Both the position numbers and the translations under genes were made by a program. 34,206 bases of DNA from JACMLD01 sp040007355 (lineage in GTDB: Bacteria; Bacteroidota; Bacteroidia; Chitinophagales; Chitinophagaceae), in the NCBI GenBank assembly GCA_040007355.1, contig JBDTVE010000140.1, positions 1 through 34,206 on the forward strand, read 5' to 3'. Each line of letters opens with the position of its first letter. The first letter of the stretch is position 1. This document shows positions 7,813-15,788 of the stretch, one piece after another. The notes beneath the pieces are model-generated. The model did not search any database. It had not been told where the DNA came from and saw only the letters and a program-made list of their open reading frames with translations.

Positions 7813-8958
7813 TTAGTTAAGTGCCTTGCTAAAAACCAGTGCGGCATTACATCCGCCAAACCCTGAAGCTGTTTTAAGACAATGACTGGTTTCAAGCGCA
7901 GTGACTTCTTTGCAAACGGTAATGGGTTTGGAAACGCCTGAATGCCGGAAGCCCCTGGTGGCTACCATTTTGCCCTCTTGCAGGGAATGAATGGAAATAA
8001 CAGCCTCCACGATACCCGAGGCACCCAGCGTATGACCGTAATAACCTTTTAAACTATTTAAGGGCACCGTTTCCAGGCCGGCAAGTGAAAACGCTTTTGC
8101 TTCCATTTCATCGTTATAAACAGTGGCCGTGCCATGTGCCGAAATAAACCCCAGGTCGGCTGCTGAAATACCAGCCTGCTGCAAAGCCTTATTAATGGCC
8201 ATGCAAAGCTCCTGCCCCGTGCGACTGGGTCCTGATATATGGTTTGCATCGTTGGTTATGGCACCCCCAGCCAGTTTTACCCGCGATTTACCCTGCCTGG
8301 TTGAAAGCACAACCGTGGCGGCCGCTTCACCCAGGTTAATCCCGTTGCGCGCCGCATCAAAAGGCCGGCAGGGTTGCGGGCTGATGGCCTGGAAAGACTG
8401 GAACCCCGATAAAATAAATGAAGAAATAACATCGGCCCCCACTACCACCGCGTTTTTATAAAACCCGGTCTCCAGCAACCGTTTACCCGTAAGCAAGGCC
8501 GTTAGACCCGAAATACACGCATTGCTGATCACAACGGGTATATTGGACAATTTAAAATACGCGGCAATTTTTTTGGCTGAGGTATGCAAACCAACCAAAT
8601 CTTTTATGGGCGCATCTTTTTCTGCTGTTTCCAGTAATGATATATTTCCCTTTGTACTGGAAATCACCAGTATGGTTTCAGGCGATTGTACATCGATTCC
8701 ACTTTGCTGCAGGGTATTGGAAACCGACAGTATCACCAGTTGCTCAAATTTTGTGTACCCAGCGCTTGCAAGGGCAGCGGTATTTTCGGTAAAGCGGTCA
8801 TCGGTAAGCAACGACGCATAAAATGGAAAAGGCCATATGGATGGCTGCAATTGTTCCCGGATACCCGACACATCGTTGGTTAGGGCCCGGAAATTTTCTG
8901 CAGACGTATAGCCAACAGGGGAAACAATATTATCCGACACAACAAAAACATCTCTCAT
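7813..8958 (-). CDS. beta-ketoacyl-ACP synthase (second ketosynthase)
   Basis: A 381-residue FabB/FabF-family enzyme. The nucleophile motif SNACISGL places the active Cys at residue 148. The two His motifs SAHGTATVYND and GYYGHTLGAS are present, so the Cys-His-His triad is complete. Other family features are GINLGEAAATVVL and TASGFGGCNAALVFS. It is somewhat short and diverged in the N-terminal region compared with FabF. It sits between the thioesterase (9 bp) and the methyltransferase (30 bp). It could act as starter-specific or late-stage elongating ketosynthase; the sequence does not decide which. Confidence 0.9.
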   Translation of the reverse strand: MRDVFVVSDNIVSPVGYTSAENFRALTNDVSGIREQLQPSIWPFPFYASLLTDDRFTENTAALASAGYTKFEQLVILSVSNTLQQSGIDVQSPETILVISSTKGNISLLETAEKDAPIKDLVGLHTSAKKIAAYFKLSNIPVVISNACISGLTALLTGKRLLETGFYKNAVVVGADVISSFILSGFQSFQAISPQPCRPFDAARNGINLGEAAATVVLSTRQGKSRVKLAGGAITNDANHISGPSRTGQELCMAINKALQQAGISAADLGFISAHGTATVYNDEMEAKAFSLAGLETVPLNSLKGYYGHTLGASGIVEAVISIHSLQEGKMVATRGFRHSGVSKPITVCKEVTALETSHCLKTASGFGGCNAALVFSKALN

Positions 8959-8967
8959 CTTCGGTAG

Positions 8968-9393
8968 TTAAATCATTATGTGTTCCTTTTTCCATGCTTC
9001 AAAAAACGGTGGGTTGGTTAATTGCAGCAAGGATTTCTCCTTATCTAAAAACACCTGAATGGAAGAACCCTTTGCCACCAGTTTGTCGTTTGCCGCATTG
9101 TAAATATTATAGTGAAAAATAATTTTGGCCGCTTCGCAGGGAATATATTTGGTTTCAATAATCATCCGGTCGCCATAGCGCAGGCTCAGCTTATAATCGC
9201 AGGTAATGCTCACAATAGGTACTACATAACCCTGTTTGTAAAAATCCAGGTACCGCAGACTATGTGTATTTCCAAAAGCTTCCCTTCCATCTTCAAAATA
9301 CCGTATGTAGTGACCGTGCCATACAATTCCCAGCGGGTCGGCTTCATTAAAGCGTACGGGTATTTCCGTTCTTTCTGTCAGTGATTTTTTCAT
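8968..9393 (-). CDS. 4HBT-family acyl thioesterase
   Basis: A 141-residue hotdog thioesterase. The family motif is RFNEADPLGIVWHGHYIRYFED, with the catalytic-type Asp19 and the conserved His-x-x-Tyr segment, as in YbgC/4-hydroxybenzoyl-CoA thioesterases. These enzymes hydrolyse acyl-CoA or acyl-ACP thioesters. A 4HBT protein is a standard member of aryl-polyene clusters. It could release the finished polyene acid or edit misprimed ACPs. The start ATG at 9393 fits the usual family N-terminus. It lies 31 bp after the secreted unknown protein and 9 bp before a ketosynthase. Confidence 0.88.
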   Translation of the reverse strand: MKKSLTERTEIPVRFNEADPLGIVWHGHYIRYFEDGREAFGNTHSLRYLDFYKQGYVVPIVSITCDYKLSLRYGDRMIIETKYIPCEAAKIIFHYNIYNAANDKLVAKGSSIQVFLDKEKSLLQLTNPPFFEAWKKEHIMI

Positions 9394-9424
9394 GCTGTTA
9401 TTTTCAACGAAATACCACCGGGCA

Positions 9425-10081
9425 TTACTGGAATTTATTTTTCCATTCCTTGTACTTTTTGTGCTCTATTTCATCCAGCAGGTTTTTGATGGAGGAAGCC
9501 CAGTAGTTGCGAAAGCCAATAGCCATGCTAGCCTTACTTTCTATTCGCTCTGTTAAGAGTACTTTTTTTGCCCTCATATCTATAAAGGTTACCCATACGG
9601 CAGAAGCCTTGGCAGACTTGCTCATGGCTTCCATCACGAACAGGATACCAATGCCTTTTTTATCGTTAAAATCAAATCCTTTCACCAGTGCATTAATGTC
9701 TTCTTCCTTCAGCCGGTGAAAATCGCTGGTATTGGTAGATTTTATTTTTCCGGCATCGGCTTTTTCGTTTCTTTTATTTACCGCACCCAGGTCGTGATCA
9801 AAATTACTTTTATGAAAAGCCTTGTTTAAATCAAACTTTTTTGTTTCAGTTACTATCAGGTCATTGATGCCCGCAAACTGCCGGTCACGGATATCCATTT
9901 CGTTGGTGGTAGCATCATCAATCAGTCTGGCCCTGGTAAAATCTATTCCCAGGTACAATGCCGTTGTTTCACTTGAGCCAAAAAAATCCTTCAGTGTTTG
10001 TGAATAAGCAGGTTGGGCCATCAAAGCCACCCCGACAAAGGACATGAAAAAACCGTTCTGCAGGGTGCGTTTCATGGTCAT
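9425..10081 (-). CDS. secreted protein of unknown function
   Basis: I do not recognise the family. The 218-residue product has a clear Sec signal ending in MAQPAYS before Gln (cleavage near residue 27), so it should be periplasmic or outer-membrane associated. The mature part is rich in charged residues, with no membrane segments, no cysteines and no catalytic motif I can name. It overlaps the dehydratase gene by 4 bp (ATGA), so it is translationally coupled to pigment biosynthesis; a second in-frame ATG at 10075 is also possible. A role in envelope handling or transport of the pigment is plausible from context alone. Confidence 0.75.
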   Translation of the reverse strand: MTMKRTLQNGFFMSFVGVALMAQPAYSQTLKDFFGSSETTALYLGIDFTRARLIDDATTNEMDIRDRQFAGINDLIVTETKKFDLNKAFHKSNFDHDLGAVNKRNEKADAGKIKSTNTSDFHRLKEEDINALVKGFDFNDKKGIGILFVMEAMSKSAKASAVWVTFIDMRAKKVLLTERIESKASMAIGFRNYWASSIKNLLDEIEHKKYKEWKNKFQ

Positions 10082-10509
10082 ATTTTTTTATGGTTTTTAA
10101 TGAAAATTTTCATTTCACAGGTAGCTATCACCAGGTTATTGCAACGGATAATGCCTTTTATAACCGAAACATCAAATACCTGGTTCCCGATGATGATCTC
10201 TGTTTCAATTATATCGTTCACCGCAGGCAAATCAATTACCTCAAAATTTTTAACCGCCCCGATATATCCTATCCGTACCGGTTCATTTTCTTTCTTTGCC
10301 TCGTATCCCGCCCGGGCTGCAGCTGTTTGCGCAATATTCTCCAGTAATGCCGGTTCGGTAAGGAGGCCGTTCTCCACAAAAATATTATCTTCCCTTACCT
10401 GCAGCCGGGTGCGGGTAAGGTTACCGTCGGAATAAGACAGTTCATCGATCATTACAAACGGTTGCCCCTGGGGGATCAGTGATGTTATGTTTTCTTTTAA
10501 TACAATCAT
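10078..10509 (-). CDS. hotdog-fold 3-hydroxyacyl-ACP dehydratase partner (His missing)
   Basis: A 143-residue FabZ-like hotdog protein. The N-terminus LIPQGQPFVMIDEL matches the FabZ LIPHRxPFLLVDRV segment with the His changed to Gln. The helix carrying the FabZ acidic residue is clear (EPALLENIAQTAA, Glu57), but the GHFPG loop with the catalytic His is absent, replaced by IFVENGLL. It resembles the ApeP-type subunit of aryl-polyene dehydratases. On its own it probably cannot dehydrate. Paired with the GHFPG-containing protein at the left edge of the window it could supply the missing Glu. It abuts the acyltransferase stop with no gap. Confidence 0.8.
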   Translation of the reverse strand: MIVLKENITSLIPQGQPFVMIDELSYSDGNLTRTRLQVREDNIFVENGLLTEPALLENIAQTAAARAGYEAKKENEPVRIGYIGAVKNFEVIDLPAVNDIIETEIIIGNQVFDVSVIKGIIRCNNLVIATCEMKIFIKNHKKI

Positions 10510-11391
10510 TTATGCTTGCCAGAAATTATAATAGTTAAACCATTGTTCAGGATACATTCTTGCCTTGTTTTCCATTTCCACCGCAAAGTCATTTAATACC
10601 TGCTGCATCATGGCCTGTTTGGATAAACCGTCGTATTGTTTTAGTTCACTGGCATACAGGTGGTAGTGCGTACCCGTTTCTTTAAAAGCAAATACAAAAG
10701 AAATCGGAACCCTGAATGTTGCCGCCAGTATAAAGGGCCCGGCCGGAAATTTGGCAGCGGTTCCCAGGAAATTGCTTTCTATTGTCCTATTACCTTCCAT
10801 AAACCGGTCGGCATGAATGCAGACCAGCTCATTGTTTTTCAAGGCAGCACTGATGGCATATATATGCGATAAATCCTCTTTAATCACAATCACGTTCATA
10901 TTTCTCTTGCCGGTTACGCTTTCCATATACTGCTTTATCTGCTGGTGTTCCCCATCGTACATCACTATATTGATTCTTGTTTCAAGCCTTTTTAACAAAT
11001 GTCCCGCTATTTCCCAGTTACCCAGGTGAGCGCTCAAAAGCAAGCCGCCGTTTTGCAGGGCCGTTATCGTACGCAGGTGTTCCTCACCGTCAAAATTATA
11101 GGTGAACCTGTTCTCAATTCCTGCCATAATAACCACTTTGTCTATCACGGTCTGCCCAAGCCGGTAGTAATTCTTATACAGGAGGTTCAGCGACCGTATG
11201 CCATTATAGCCTAACTTTTTATGAAAGTAATGAAATATGAGTTTTGATGACCGGAAAGAAAATAAAAAATAATAAAGAACCACCGGCCGAAGCAGGAGAT
11301 AGGCAGGAAAAACCCCAAGATGTTTCAGGATGCTTACAAAAATGCGGTATCCAAAAGGGCTGCCTTTGCTTTTACCCTGCCAGGAAGACAT
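10510..11391 (-). CDS. LpxL/HtrB-like lysophospholipid acyltransferase
   Basis: A 293-residue membrane-associated acyltransferase of the lipid A lauroyl/myristoyl-transferase superfamily. Hydrophobic N-terminal segments (about residues 15-47) precede the catalytic HX4E-type motif SAHLGNWE (His122, Glu127). A later HADRFMEGN segment and the PAGPFILAATFRVPI region also match the family. Such proteins transfer acyl groups from ACP to a lipid acceptor at the inner membrane. In aryl-polyene clusters a homologue is thought to attach the polyene acid to its lipid or resorcinol partner. Here the start overlaps the ACP stop by one base (TAATG), which suggests the ACP is its acyl donor. Confidence 0.85.
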   Translation of the reverse strand: MSSWQGKSKGSPFGYRIFVSILKHLGVFPAYLLLRPVVLYYFLFSFRSSKLIFHYFHKKLGYNGIRSLNLLYKNYYRLGQTVIDKVVIMAGIENRFTYNFDGEEHLRTITALQNGGLLLSAHLGNWEIAGHLLKRLETRINIVMYDGEHQQIKQYMESVTGKRNMNVIVIKEDLSHIYAISAALKNNELVCIHADRFMEGNRTIESNFLGTAAKFPAGPFILAATFRVPISFVFAFKETGTHYHLYASELKQYDGLSKQAMMQQVLNDFAVEMENKARMYPEQWFNYYNFWQA

Positions 11392-11648
11392 TATGCGAGT
11401 TCTTTAGCATTAACACGACGGGTAACATAATCATAAAAGTCCTGGAAGCTAACAATGCCTGTAAAGTCTTCCGGTTTTACTTTGAACCCAAAATTGCTTT
11501 CCACTACCACCACCAGGTCAATATAGTCGAGGCTGTCTAAGTCCAGGGTTTCTTTAAGGTAGGCGCCGGGCGTTATTTTTTCCGGTTCTACCTCAAATTC
11601 TTCGGCAAGGAATTCATTTATTTTCAGGATAACGTTTTCGCTGTTCAT
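11391..11648 (-). CDS. acyl carrier protein (first ACP of the cluster)
   Basis: An 85-residue acidic ACP with the phosphopantetheine site LDLDSLDYIDL; the serine is residue 39. Sequence is clearly different from the second ACP at 4468-4722 (for example DSLD against DSID, and a longer C-terminal basic tail RRVNAKELA). It lies 13 bp after a ketosynthase and overlaps the LpxL-like acyltransferase by one base. The gene order hints that this ACP either carries the starter/elongating chain for that ketosynthase or hands the finished chain to the acyltransferase. Confidence 0.93.
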   Translation of the reverse strand: MNSENVILKINEFLAEEFEVEPEKITPGAYLKETLDLDSLDYIDLVVVVESNFGFKVKPEDFTGIVSFQDFYDYVTRRVNAKELA

Positions 11649-11661
11649 ATGCAGTAATTTA

Positions 11662-12882
11662 TCAGGCCCACTTTTTTACAATAAGGGAGGAGTTGGTTCC
11701 TCCAAATCCAAAGGAATTCGACAAAAATATTTCAATTTCTTTATTTATGGTGCTTTTTACTATGTTCAGTTTGGCAGAATCTTCGTCGGGGTTTTCAAAG
11801 TTAATATTGGGTGCTATAAACCCGTGCTGCATCATCAGCATGGAGTAAACAATCTCGCTGGCGCCGGCCATCCAGCATTCATGACCAGTCATTGATTTTG
11901 TTGAACTAACATAAGGCCTCGAGTCGCCAAAAACCTGATCAATTGCCTTTGCCTCACTCGCATCTCCCACGGGGGTGGAAGTAGCATGGGCATTGATATA
12001 ACGGATGTCTTTTGGCTGCAGGCCGGCATCCTTTAATGCCATCGAAAGTGCTCTTACCGGACCATCCACAGTGGGATTTGATATATGCCCGCCATTGGAG
12101 GAAAACCCATATCCCATAATTTCAGCCAGAATTGGCGCACCCCGTTTTTGAGCTGATTCCAGGCTTTCCACAATCACCGTTGCTGCTCCCCCGCTGGGTA
12201 TCAGTCCATCCCTGTCCCGGTCGAAAGGCCTTGAGGCCCTGGCTGGCTCTGCTTCGCGGACAGAAAACGCCGACAATGCATCAAAATTGCCCATGGAATA
12301 TTTGTTCACCTCCTGCGCGCCGCCGCAGATTACGCATTCCTGGAGACCGCTTTTTACAAAATGATAGCCCAGGCCAATGGCATGTGAACCACTGGCACAG
12401 GCAGCACTTACCGTGAGATTGATGCCGCGGAGTTTAAAAATAGTGGCCAGGTTCATGGTAACCGTTGAGTTCATGGTCTGAAAAACAGAGCCCGAACCAA
12501 CCAGCATGGTGTCTTTTTTCTCGCGCATTATGTCGATACCATGAATTACCGGCTCCGCGGAACTGTCGTTGCCATAAAGCACCCCCACTTCCCGGGCATC
12601 AATATAATCCTGGCCGATGACGGCATTTTTCAATGCTTCTATTGTGGCCATATAGGCATATTCACCCTGCTCGGGCAGCATTACCCGGGCCCGCCGGTCC
12701 AGCAAACCTTTTAAATTCGGCCTTTCAACAAAACCTGTAAGCGCACTCCGATAGCCAAATGCCTTGCGCTCGGGATCCAGTACAATACCCGACCTGCCCT
12801 GATAAAGCGATTCTTTTACTTCATCAAGGTTTTTACCAAGGCAGGAATAAATGCCTGTTCCCGTTATCACTACTCTGTTCAT
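11662..12882 (-). CDS. beta-ketoacyl-ACP synthase (FabB/FabF type, third ketosynthase)
   Basis: A 406-residue condensing enzyme. The nucleophile motif VSAACASGSH gives Cys162; the two histidine motifs NAHATSTPVGD and STKSMTGHE complete the triad. SNSFGFGGTNSSLIV near the end is the standard FabF finish. Of the three complete ketosynthases here this one is closest to ordinary FabB/FabF in layout. It is downstream of the ketoreductase by about 250 bp and directly upstream of an ACP, so KR-KS-ACP-acyltransferase may form a functional block. The initiating against elongating role cannot be assigned from sequence. Confidence 0.93.
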   Translation of the reverse strand: MNRVVITGTGIYSCLGKNLDEVKESLYQGRSGIVLDPERKAFGYRSALTGFVERPNLKGLLDRRARVMLPEQGEYAYMATIEALKNAVIGQDYIDAREVGVLYGNDSSAEPVIHGIDIMREKKDTMLVGSGSVFQTMNSTVTMNLATIFKLRGINLTVSAACASGSHAIGLGYHFVKSGLQECVICGGAQEVNKYSMGNFDALSAFSVREAEPARASRPFDRDRDGLIPSGGAATVIVESLESAQKRGAPILAEIMGYGFSSNGGHISNPTVDGPVRALSMALKDAGLQPKDIRYINAHATSTPVGDASEAKAIDQVFGDSRPYVSSTKSMTGHECWMAGASEIVYSMLMMQHGFIAPNINFENPDEDSAKLNIVKSTINKEIEIFLSNSFGFGGTNSSLIVKKWA

Positions 12883-13133
12883 AACCTGGTTTAGAATTAC
12901 TGCTACAGCTGATTTAATATTCTTTCTATGAATAGCTCCTCATCGTTATCCCCTTATAACCAGCTACCCCGCCACCGGCGTATTCAGACCTGCCAATATA
13001 AGCCAACCCGGCTGAATTACCCACCCTGTTTATCGGGATAAAAATAATTCAACGCTGCATTAAAATCAGGCCTGCCGATTTTTGAAGGATAAATTGGTGC
13101 TTTGTGGGATAGTACCGGTGAAACCTGGGCTAA
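12883..13133 (-). other. 251-bp gap between ketoreductase and ketosynthase genes
   Basis: No gene with a convincing start lies here. The ketoreductase frame stays open after its TGA for 37 more codons before the next stop, without an internal ATG. No GC-rich hairpin with a T-run and no clear -33/-7 promoter pair is visible. It may hold a promoter or processing site, or be relic coding sequence. Confidence 0.35.
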
Positions 13134-13862
13134 TCAGGAATATAATCCACCGTTCACCGATAGTACTTCCGCCGTTATATAACCCGCTTCTTTAGAAGCC
13201 AGGAAACCCACTGCATGGGCTACTTCTTCGGGCAAACCAAATCGTTTCACAGGTATCATGGCCGCAAGCTCTTTTTCGTTTAATCCTTCCGTCATGTCTG
13301 TTTTAATAAAACCCGGGGCCACGGCATTGACGGTAATGCCACGACGGCCTATTTCCTGCGCCAATGCCTTGGTGGCGCCAATTACACCGGCCTTGGCGGC
13401 AGAATAGTTAACCTGTCCGGCCATGCCTTTTAAACCGGATAAAGAGACCACATTTATTATCCGGCCATACCTTTTTAACAGCATATTATTCAGCACCAGG
13501 CGGGTTACATAAAAAAACCCGTCCAGGCTGGTACCCAGTACATCGTCCCACTGGCTGTCTTTCATAAATACCAGTAACCCGTCTTCCTTGATGCCTGCAT
13601 TATTTACCAGCACCTCAATATGTTTATCCGTATTGGCTTCTATCCAGCCGCCCAATTTTCGCCGGATTTCGTCTTTTTGCGCCACATCGAATTGCAAAAG
13701 TTCCCCATTACCCCCATTTTCCTTTAGCAGGGCCATGGTATTGGCCGCTTCGGTCTCGTTGCTTTTGTAGTTAACCAGCACGTAATAACCCATTGCCGCC
13801 AGTTTTAAACAAACCGCCCTGCCGATACCTCGTGAACCGCCGGTTACCAATGCACAATTCAT
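13134..13862 (-). CDS. fabG: 3-oxoacyl-ACP reductase (FabG-like SDR)
   Basis: A 242-residue short-chain dehydrogenase. The cofactor loop TGGSRGIG is at residues 7-14, NNAG at 87-90, and the catalytic Ser140, Tyr153 and Lys157 lie in NVVSLSGLKGMAGQVNYSAAKAG. A basic residue (Lys33) in the NYKSNE segment after strand 2 favours NADPH. It reduces the 3-ketoacyl-ACP formed by the ketosynthases before dehydration. Length and motifs are standard for FabG. The symbol is given as a family name; the gene is the pigment-cluster copy and probably not the housekeeping one. It starts 41 bp after the ammonia-lyase stop. Confidence 0.92.
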   Translation of the reverse strand: MNCALVTGGSRGIGRAVCLKLAAMGYYVLVNYKSNETEAANTMALLKENGGNGELLQFDVAQKDEIRRKLGGWIEANTDKHIEVLVNNAGIKEDGLLVFMKDSQWDDVLGTSLDGFFYVTRLVLNNMLLKRYGRIINVVSLSGLKGMAGQVNYSAAKAGVIGATKALAQEIGRRGITVNAVAPGFIKTDMTEGLNEKELAAMIPVKRFGLPEEVAHAVGFLASKEAGYITAEVLSVNGGLYS

Positions 13863-13903
13863 AGTTAAAATCTAATGGTTTTTGATGCGTTTTTTACTGC
13901 CGC

Positions 13904-15487
13904 CTATTTTGTAAGCGAAGCCGCGGGCTGTTTGACACCGGAATTTCCTGAAAATATGCTTTCCGCTTTTTCAAGATAGATCTTTACTTGTTTTAATTCC
14001 TTGTACATGGGCTTGTCTTCAATAAACTTTGGAAAAAGCTTTCTGATTTCTTTGTACACCTGTAAAGTATAACTGGAAAGCCGGGGCGTACATTCCAGGA
14101 AATCCATGGCCTGCAATACAGCGACCATTTGTATGGCCAGTACTTCAAAAGAATTATCGATGACCCTCTTGGTAAGGTTGGCGGCATTGCAGCCCATGCT
14201 TACAATATCCTGGTTATCGTTGTTATTTGGTATACTGTGCACATACATGGGAAATGAAAGCGTTTGATTCTCCGCCACCGTTGAAGTTGCAGAAAACTGC
14301 ATGCCCTGTATGCCAAAATTAAATCCAAGCACACCCAGGTTTACAAATGGCGGGAATTTCTGGTTGAGCTTGTCATTCAGCAGATAGTTCAACTGTCTTT
14401 CGGACAGCATGGACAATTTGGTAGTAGCCACTTTTAATTTATCCATTTCCAGTGAAACATAATCTCCATGAAAATTACCCCCGTGAAAAATGTTTTCATT
14501 TTCATAGTCAATTACCGGGTTATCGTTTACCGAATTCAGTTCGTTTACCACCACTTCTTCCGCCTGCTGAATAGTATCATAAATAGGGCCCAGTATCTGG
14601 CTTACACAGCGAAGTGAATAATATTCCTGCACCTTGTCTTCAAACACCTCCTGGTTAATATTTTCTGCTTTGTATAAATGTTGCGAGCGACTGCGGATCA
14701 TCTTACTGTCTTTCAGCATTTCGCGCTCCATGGCCGCAATATGGTTTTGGCCGGGGTGCTTTTTTACAATATTCAACTCGTAGGAATAGTGGTCGTCAAA
14801 TGCTTCCACCACTTCGTTTGTCATGGCAGACAATGTTACCGACCATTCTAACAATTTTTTTGCCTGTATGATGTTTACCAGGCCAATACCGGTCATGGCA
14901 GATGTGCCGTTCAGGATGGCCAGTCCTTCGCGCATATAGATGGTAAGCGGGGTGATATTCAGTTCTTTGAACACCTTCTCCGTTGGCTGCATGGTTTCTG
15001 CGTAAATCACTTCGCCTTCCCCTATTAAAACAAGGGCCAGGTGTGCCAGTTGTACCAGGTCGCCACTGGCGCCTACACCGCCATGTTCATAAATACAGGG
15101 ATATACGTCATGGTTAATTAGCGCAACCAGTAAATGAATGATATCTGTATGCACGCCGGAATAACCCTGTAGCAGGCTGTTCAGGCGGGCCAGCATCAGG
15201 GCTTTTACCAGCAGTGGTTCCAGCAGTTTACCGCCGCCGGAGCAATGGCTCCGGATAAGATTATACTGTAATTGGGTGATATTCTCTTCGCTAACCTTGT
15301 ATTGCGCCATAGGCCCAAAACCGGTATTGATGCCATAAATAAGTTTGTTCCTGGAAAATTTCTTCAGAAACTGATGACTGGCATCCACTTTTTTGAGTGT
15401 GGCTGCCGGTATGGATATTTTTTTGCCTTTAAATAATATCTCGTTGCAGTCATCCAGTGAGAGTTGTTTTTCCACAATAACGTTCAT
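13904..15487 (-). CDS. aromatic amino-acid ammonia-lyase (tyrosine/histidine ammonia-lyase family)
   Basis: A 527-residue MIO enzyme. The chromophore tripeptide Ala-Ser-Gly is at residues 140-142 in GGVGASGDLVQLAH. GINTGFGPM, NGTSAMTG, the NDNPV motif and the HGGNFHG segment match the HAL/TAL/PAL family. I chose the ATG at 15487 because the longer frame (ATG at 15580) adds a hydrophobic leader foreign to this cytosolic family. The substrate-selectivity segment reads NLIRSH, closer to histidine lyases than to plant PAL. However, cluster context, with a neighbouring CoA ligase and no hut genes, argues for tyrosine: deamination to p-coumarate, the aryl-polyene starter. Flavobacterial flexirubin loci carry a tyrosine ammonia-lyase of this kind. 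Confidence 0.88.
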   Translation of the reverse strand: MNVIVEKQLSLDDCNEILFKGKKISIPAATLKKVDASHQFLKKFSRNKLIYGINTGFGPMAQYKVSEENITQLQYNLIRSHCSGGGKLLEPLLVKALMLARLNSLLQGYSGVHTDIIHLLVALINHDVYPCIYEHGGVGASGDLVQLAHLALVLIGEGEVIYAETMQPTEKVFKELNITPLTIYMREGLAILNGTSAMTGIGLVNIIQAKKLLEWSVTLSAMTNEVVEAFDDHYSYELNIVKKHPGQNHIAAMEREMLKDSKMIRSRSQHLYKAENINQEVFEDKVQEYYSLRCVSQILGPIYDTIQQAEEVVVNELNSVNDNPVIDYENENIFHGGNFHGDYVSLEMDKLKVATTKLSMLSERQLNYLLNDKLNQKFPPFVNLGVLGFNFGIQGMQFSATSTVAENQTLSFPMYVHSIPNNNDNQDIVSMGCNAANLTKRVIDNSFEVLAIQMVAVLQAMDFLECTPRLSSYTLQVYKEIRKLFPKFIEDKPMYKELKQVKIYLEKAESIFSGNSGVKQPAASLTK

Positions 15488-15788
15488 AAAACTGTTTGTA
15501 AGGTTGAGAGCACCAAAAATAATATAAACCAACCATATATTAGTTTTGATTGCCGTCATGAAAGAGGATTGGCCGTCCATGATTATTGCCAGTATGTACG
15601 ACCGTGTTATGGCGCCGGTGGCGATATGCCGGGCCGGGCATTTCGTCGGAGGGGCGGGTAAGTGCCAGGTTTGAACGGGCGGTCATTCTGCAAAAGACAC
15701 AACATGCAGGTTTGCCGGGTGGGATGGCCTGCACCGTCTCTTGACTGGGCTCAACTTTTTGATTCCGATATCCAATCCCGTTCAATCT
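15488..15788 (-). other. 301-bp gap upstream of the ammonia-lyase gene
   Basis: This is the largest non-coding interval in the gene train. An 81-codon minus-strand frame covers part of it but starts only at TTG, runs past the lyase start region and has no recognisable features, so I do not call it a gene. The interval is GC-richer in the middle and AT-rich next to the lyase start. It probably contains an internal promoter (see the box at 15514-15521). Confidence 0.4.
15514..15521 (-). promoter_or_regulatory. possible -7 promoter box for the ammonia-lyase gene
   Basis: On the minus strand this reads TATTTTTG, an exact match to the Bacteroidota -7 consensus TAnnTTTG, 26 bp before the lyase ATG. 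No good -33 TTTG partner stands at the usual spacing, so this remains a weak call. Confidence 0.3.

Noticed and set aside
13904..15487. Histidine-degradation gene hutH
   Set aside because: No other hut gene is near, and the CoA ligase, ketosynthase and ACP neighbours fit hydroxycinnamate production better.
13904..15580. Longer 558-residue ammonia-lyase start at 15580
   Set aside because: It adds a hydrophobic, membrane-like leader to a cytosolic enzyme family; the ATG at 15487 gives the usual family N-terminus and length.
15626..15641. Small inverted repeat ATGCC-GGCAT as terminator
   Set aside because: The stem is only 5 bp and no T-run follows on either strand.
15540..15785. 81-codon minus-strand open frame in the gap before the ammonia-lyase gene
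   Set aside because: It begins at TTG, overlaps the longer-start region of the lyase in another frame, and its composition (many Pro, Arg, Cys, His) is not protein-like for this genome.
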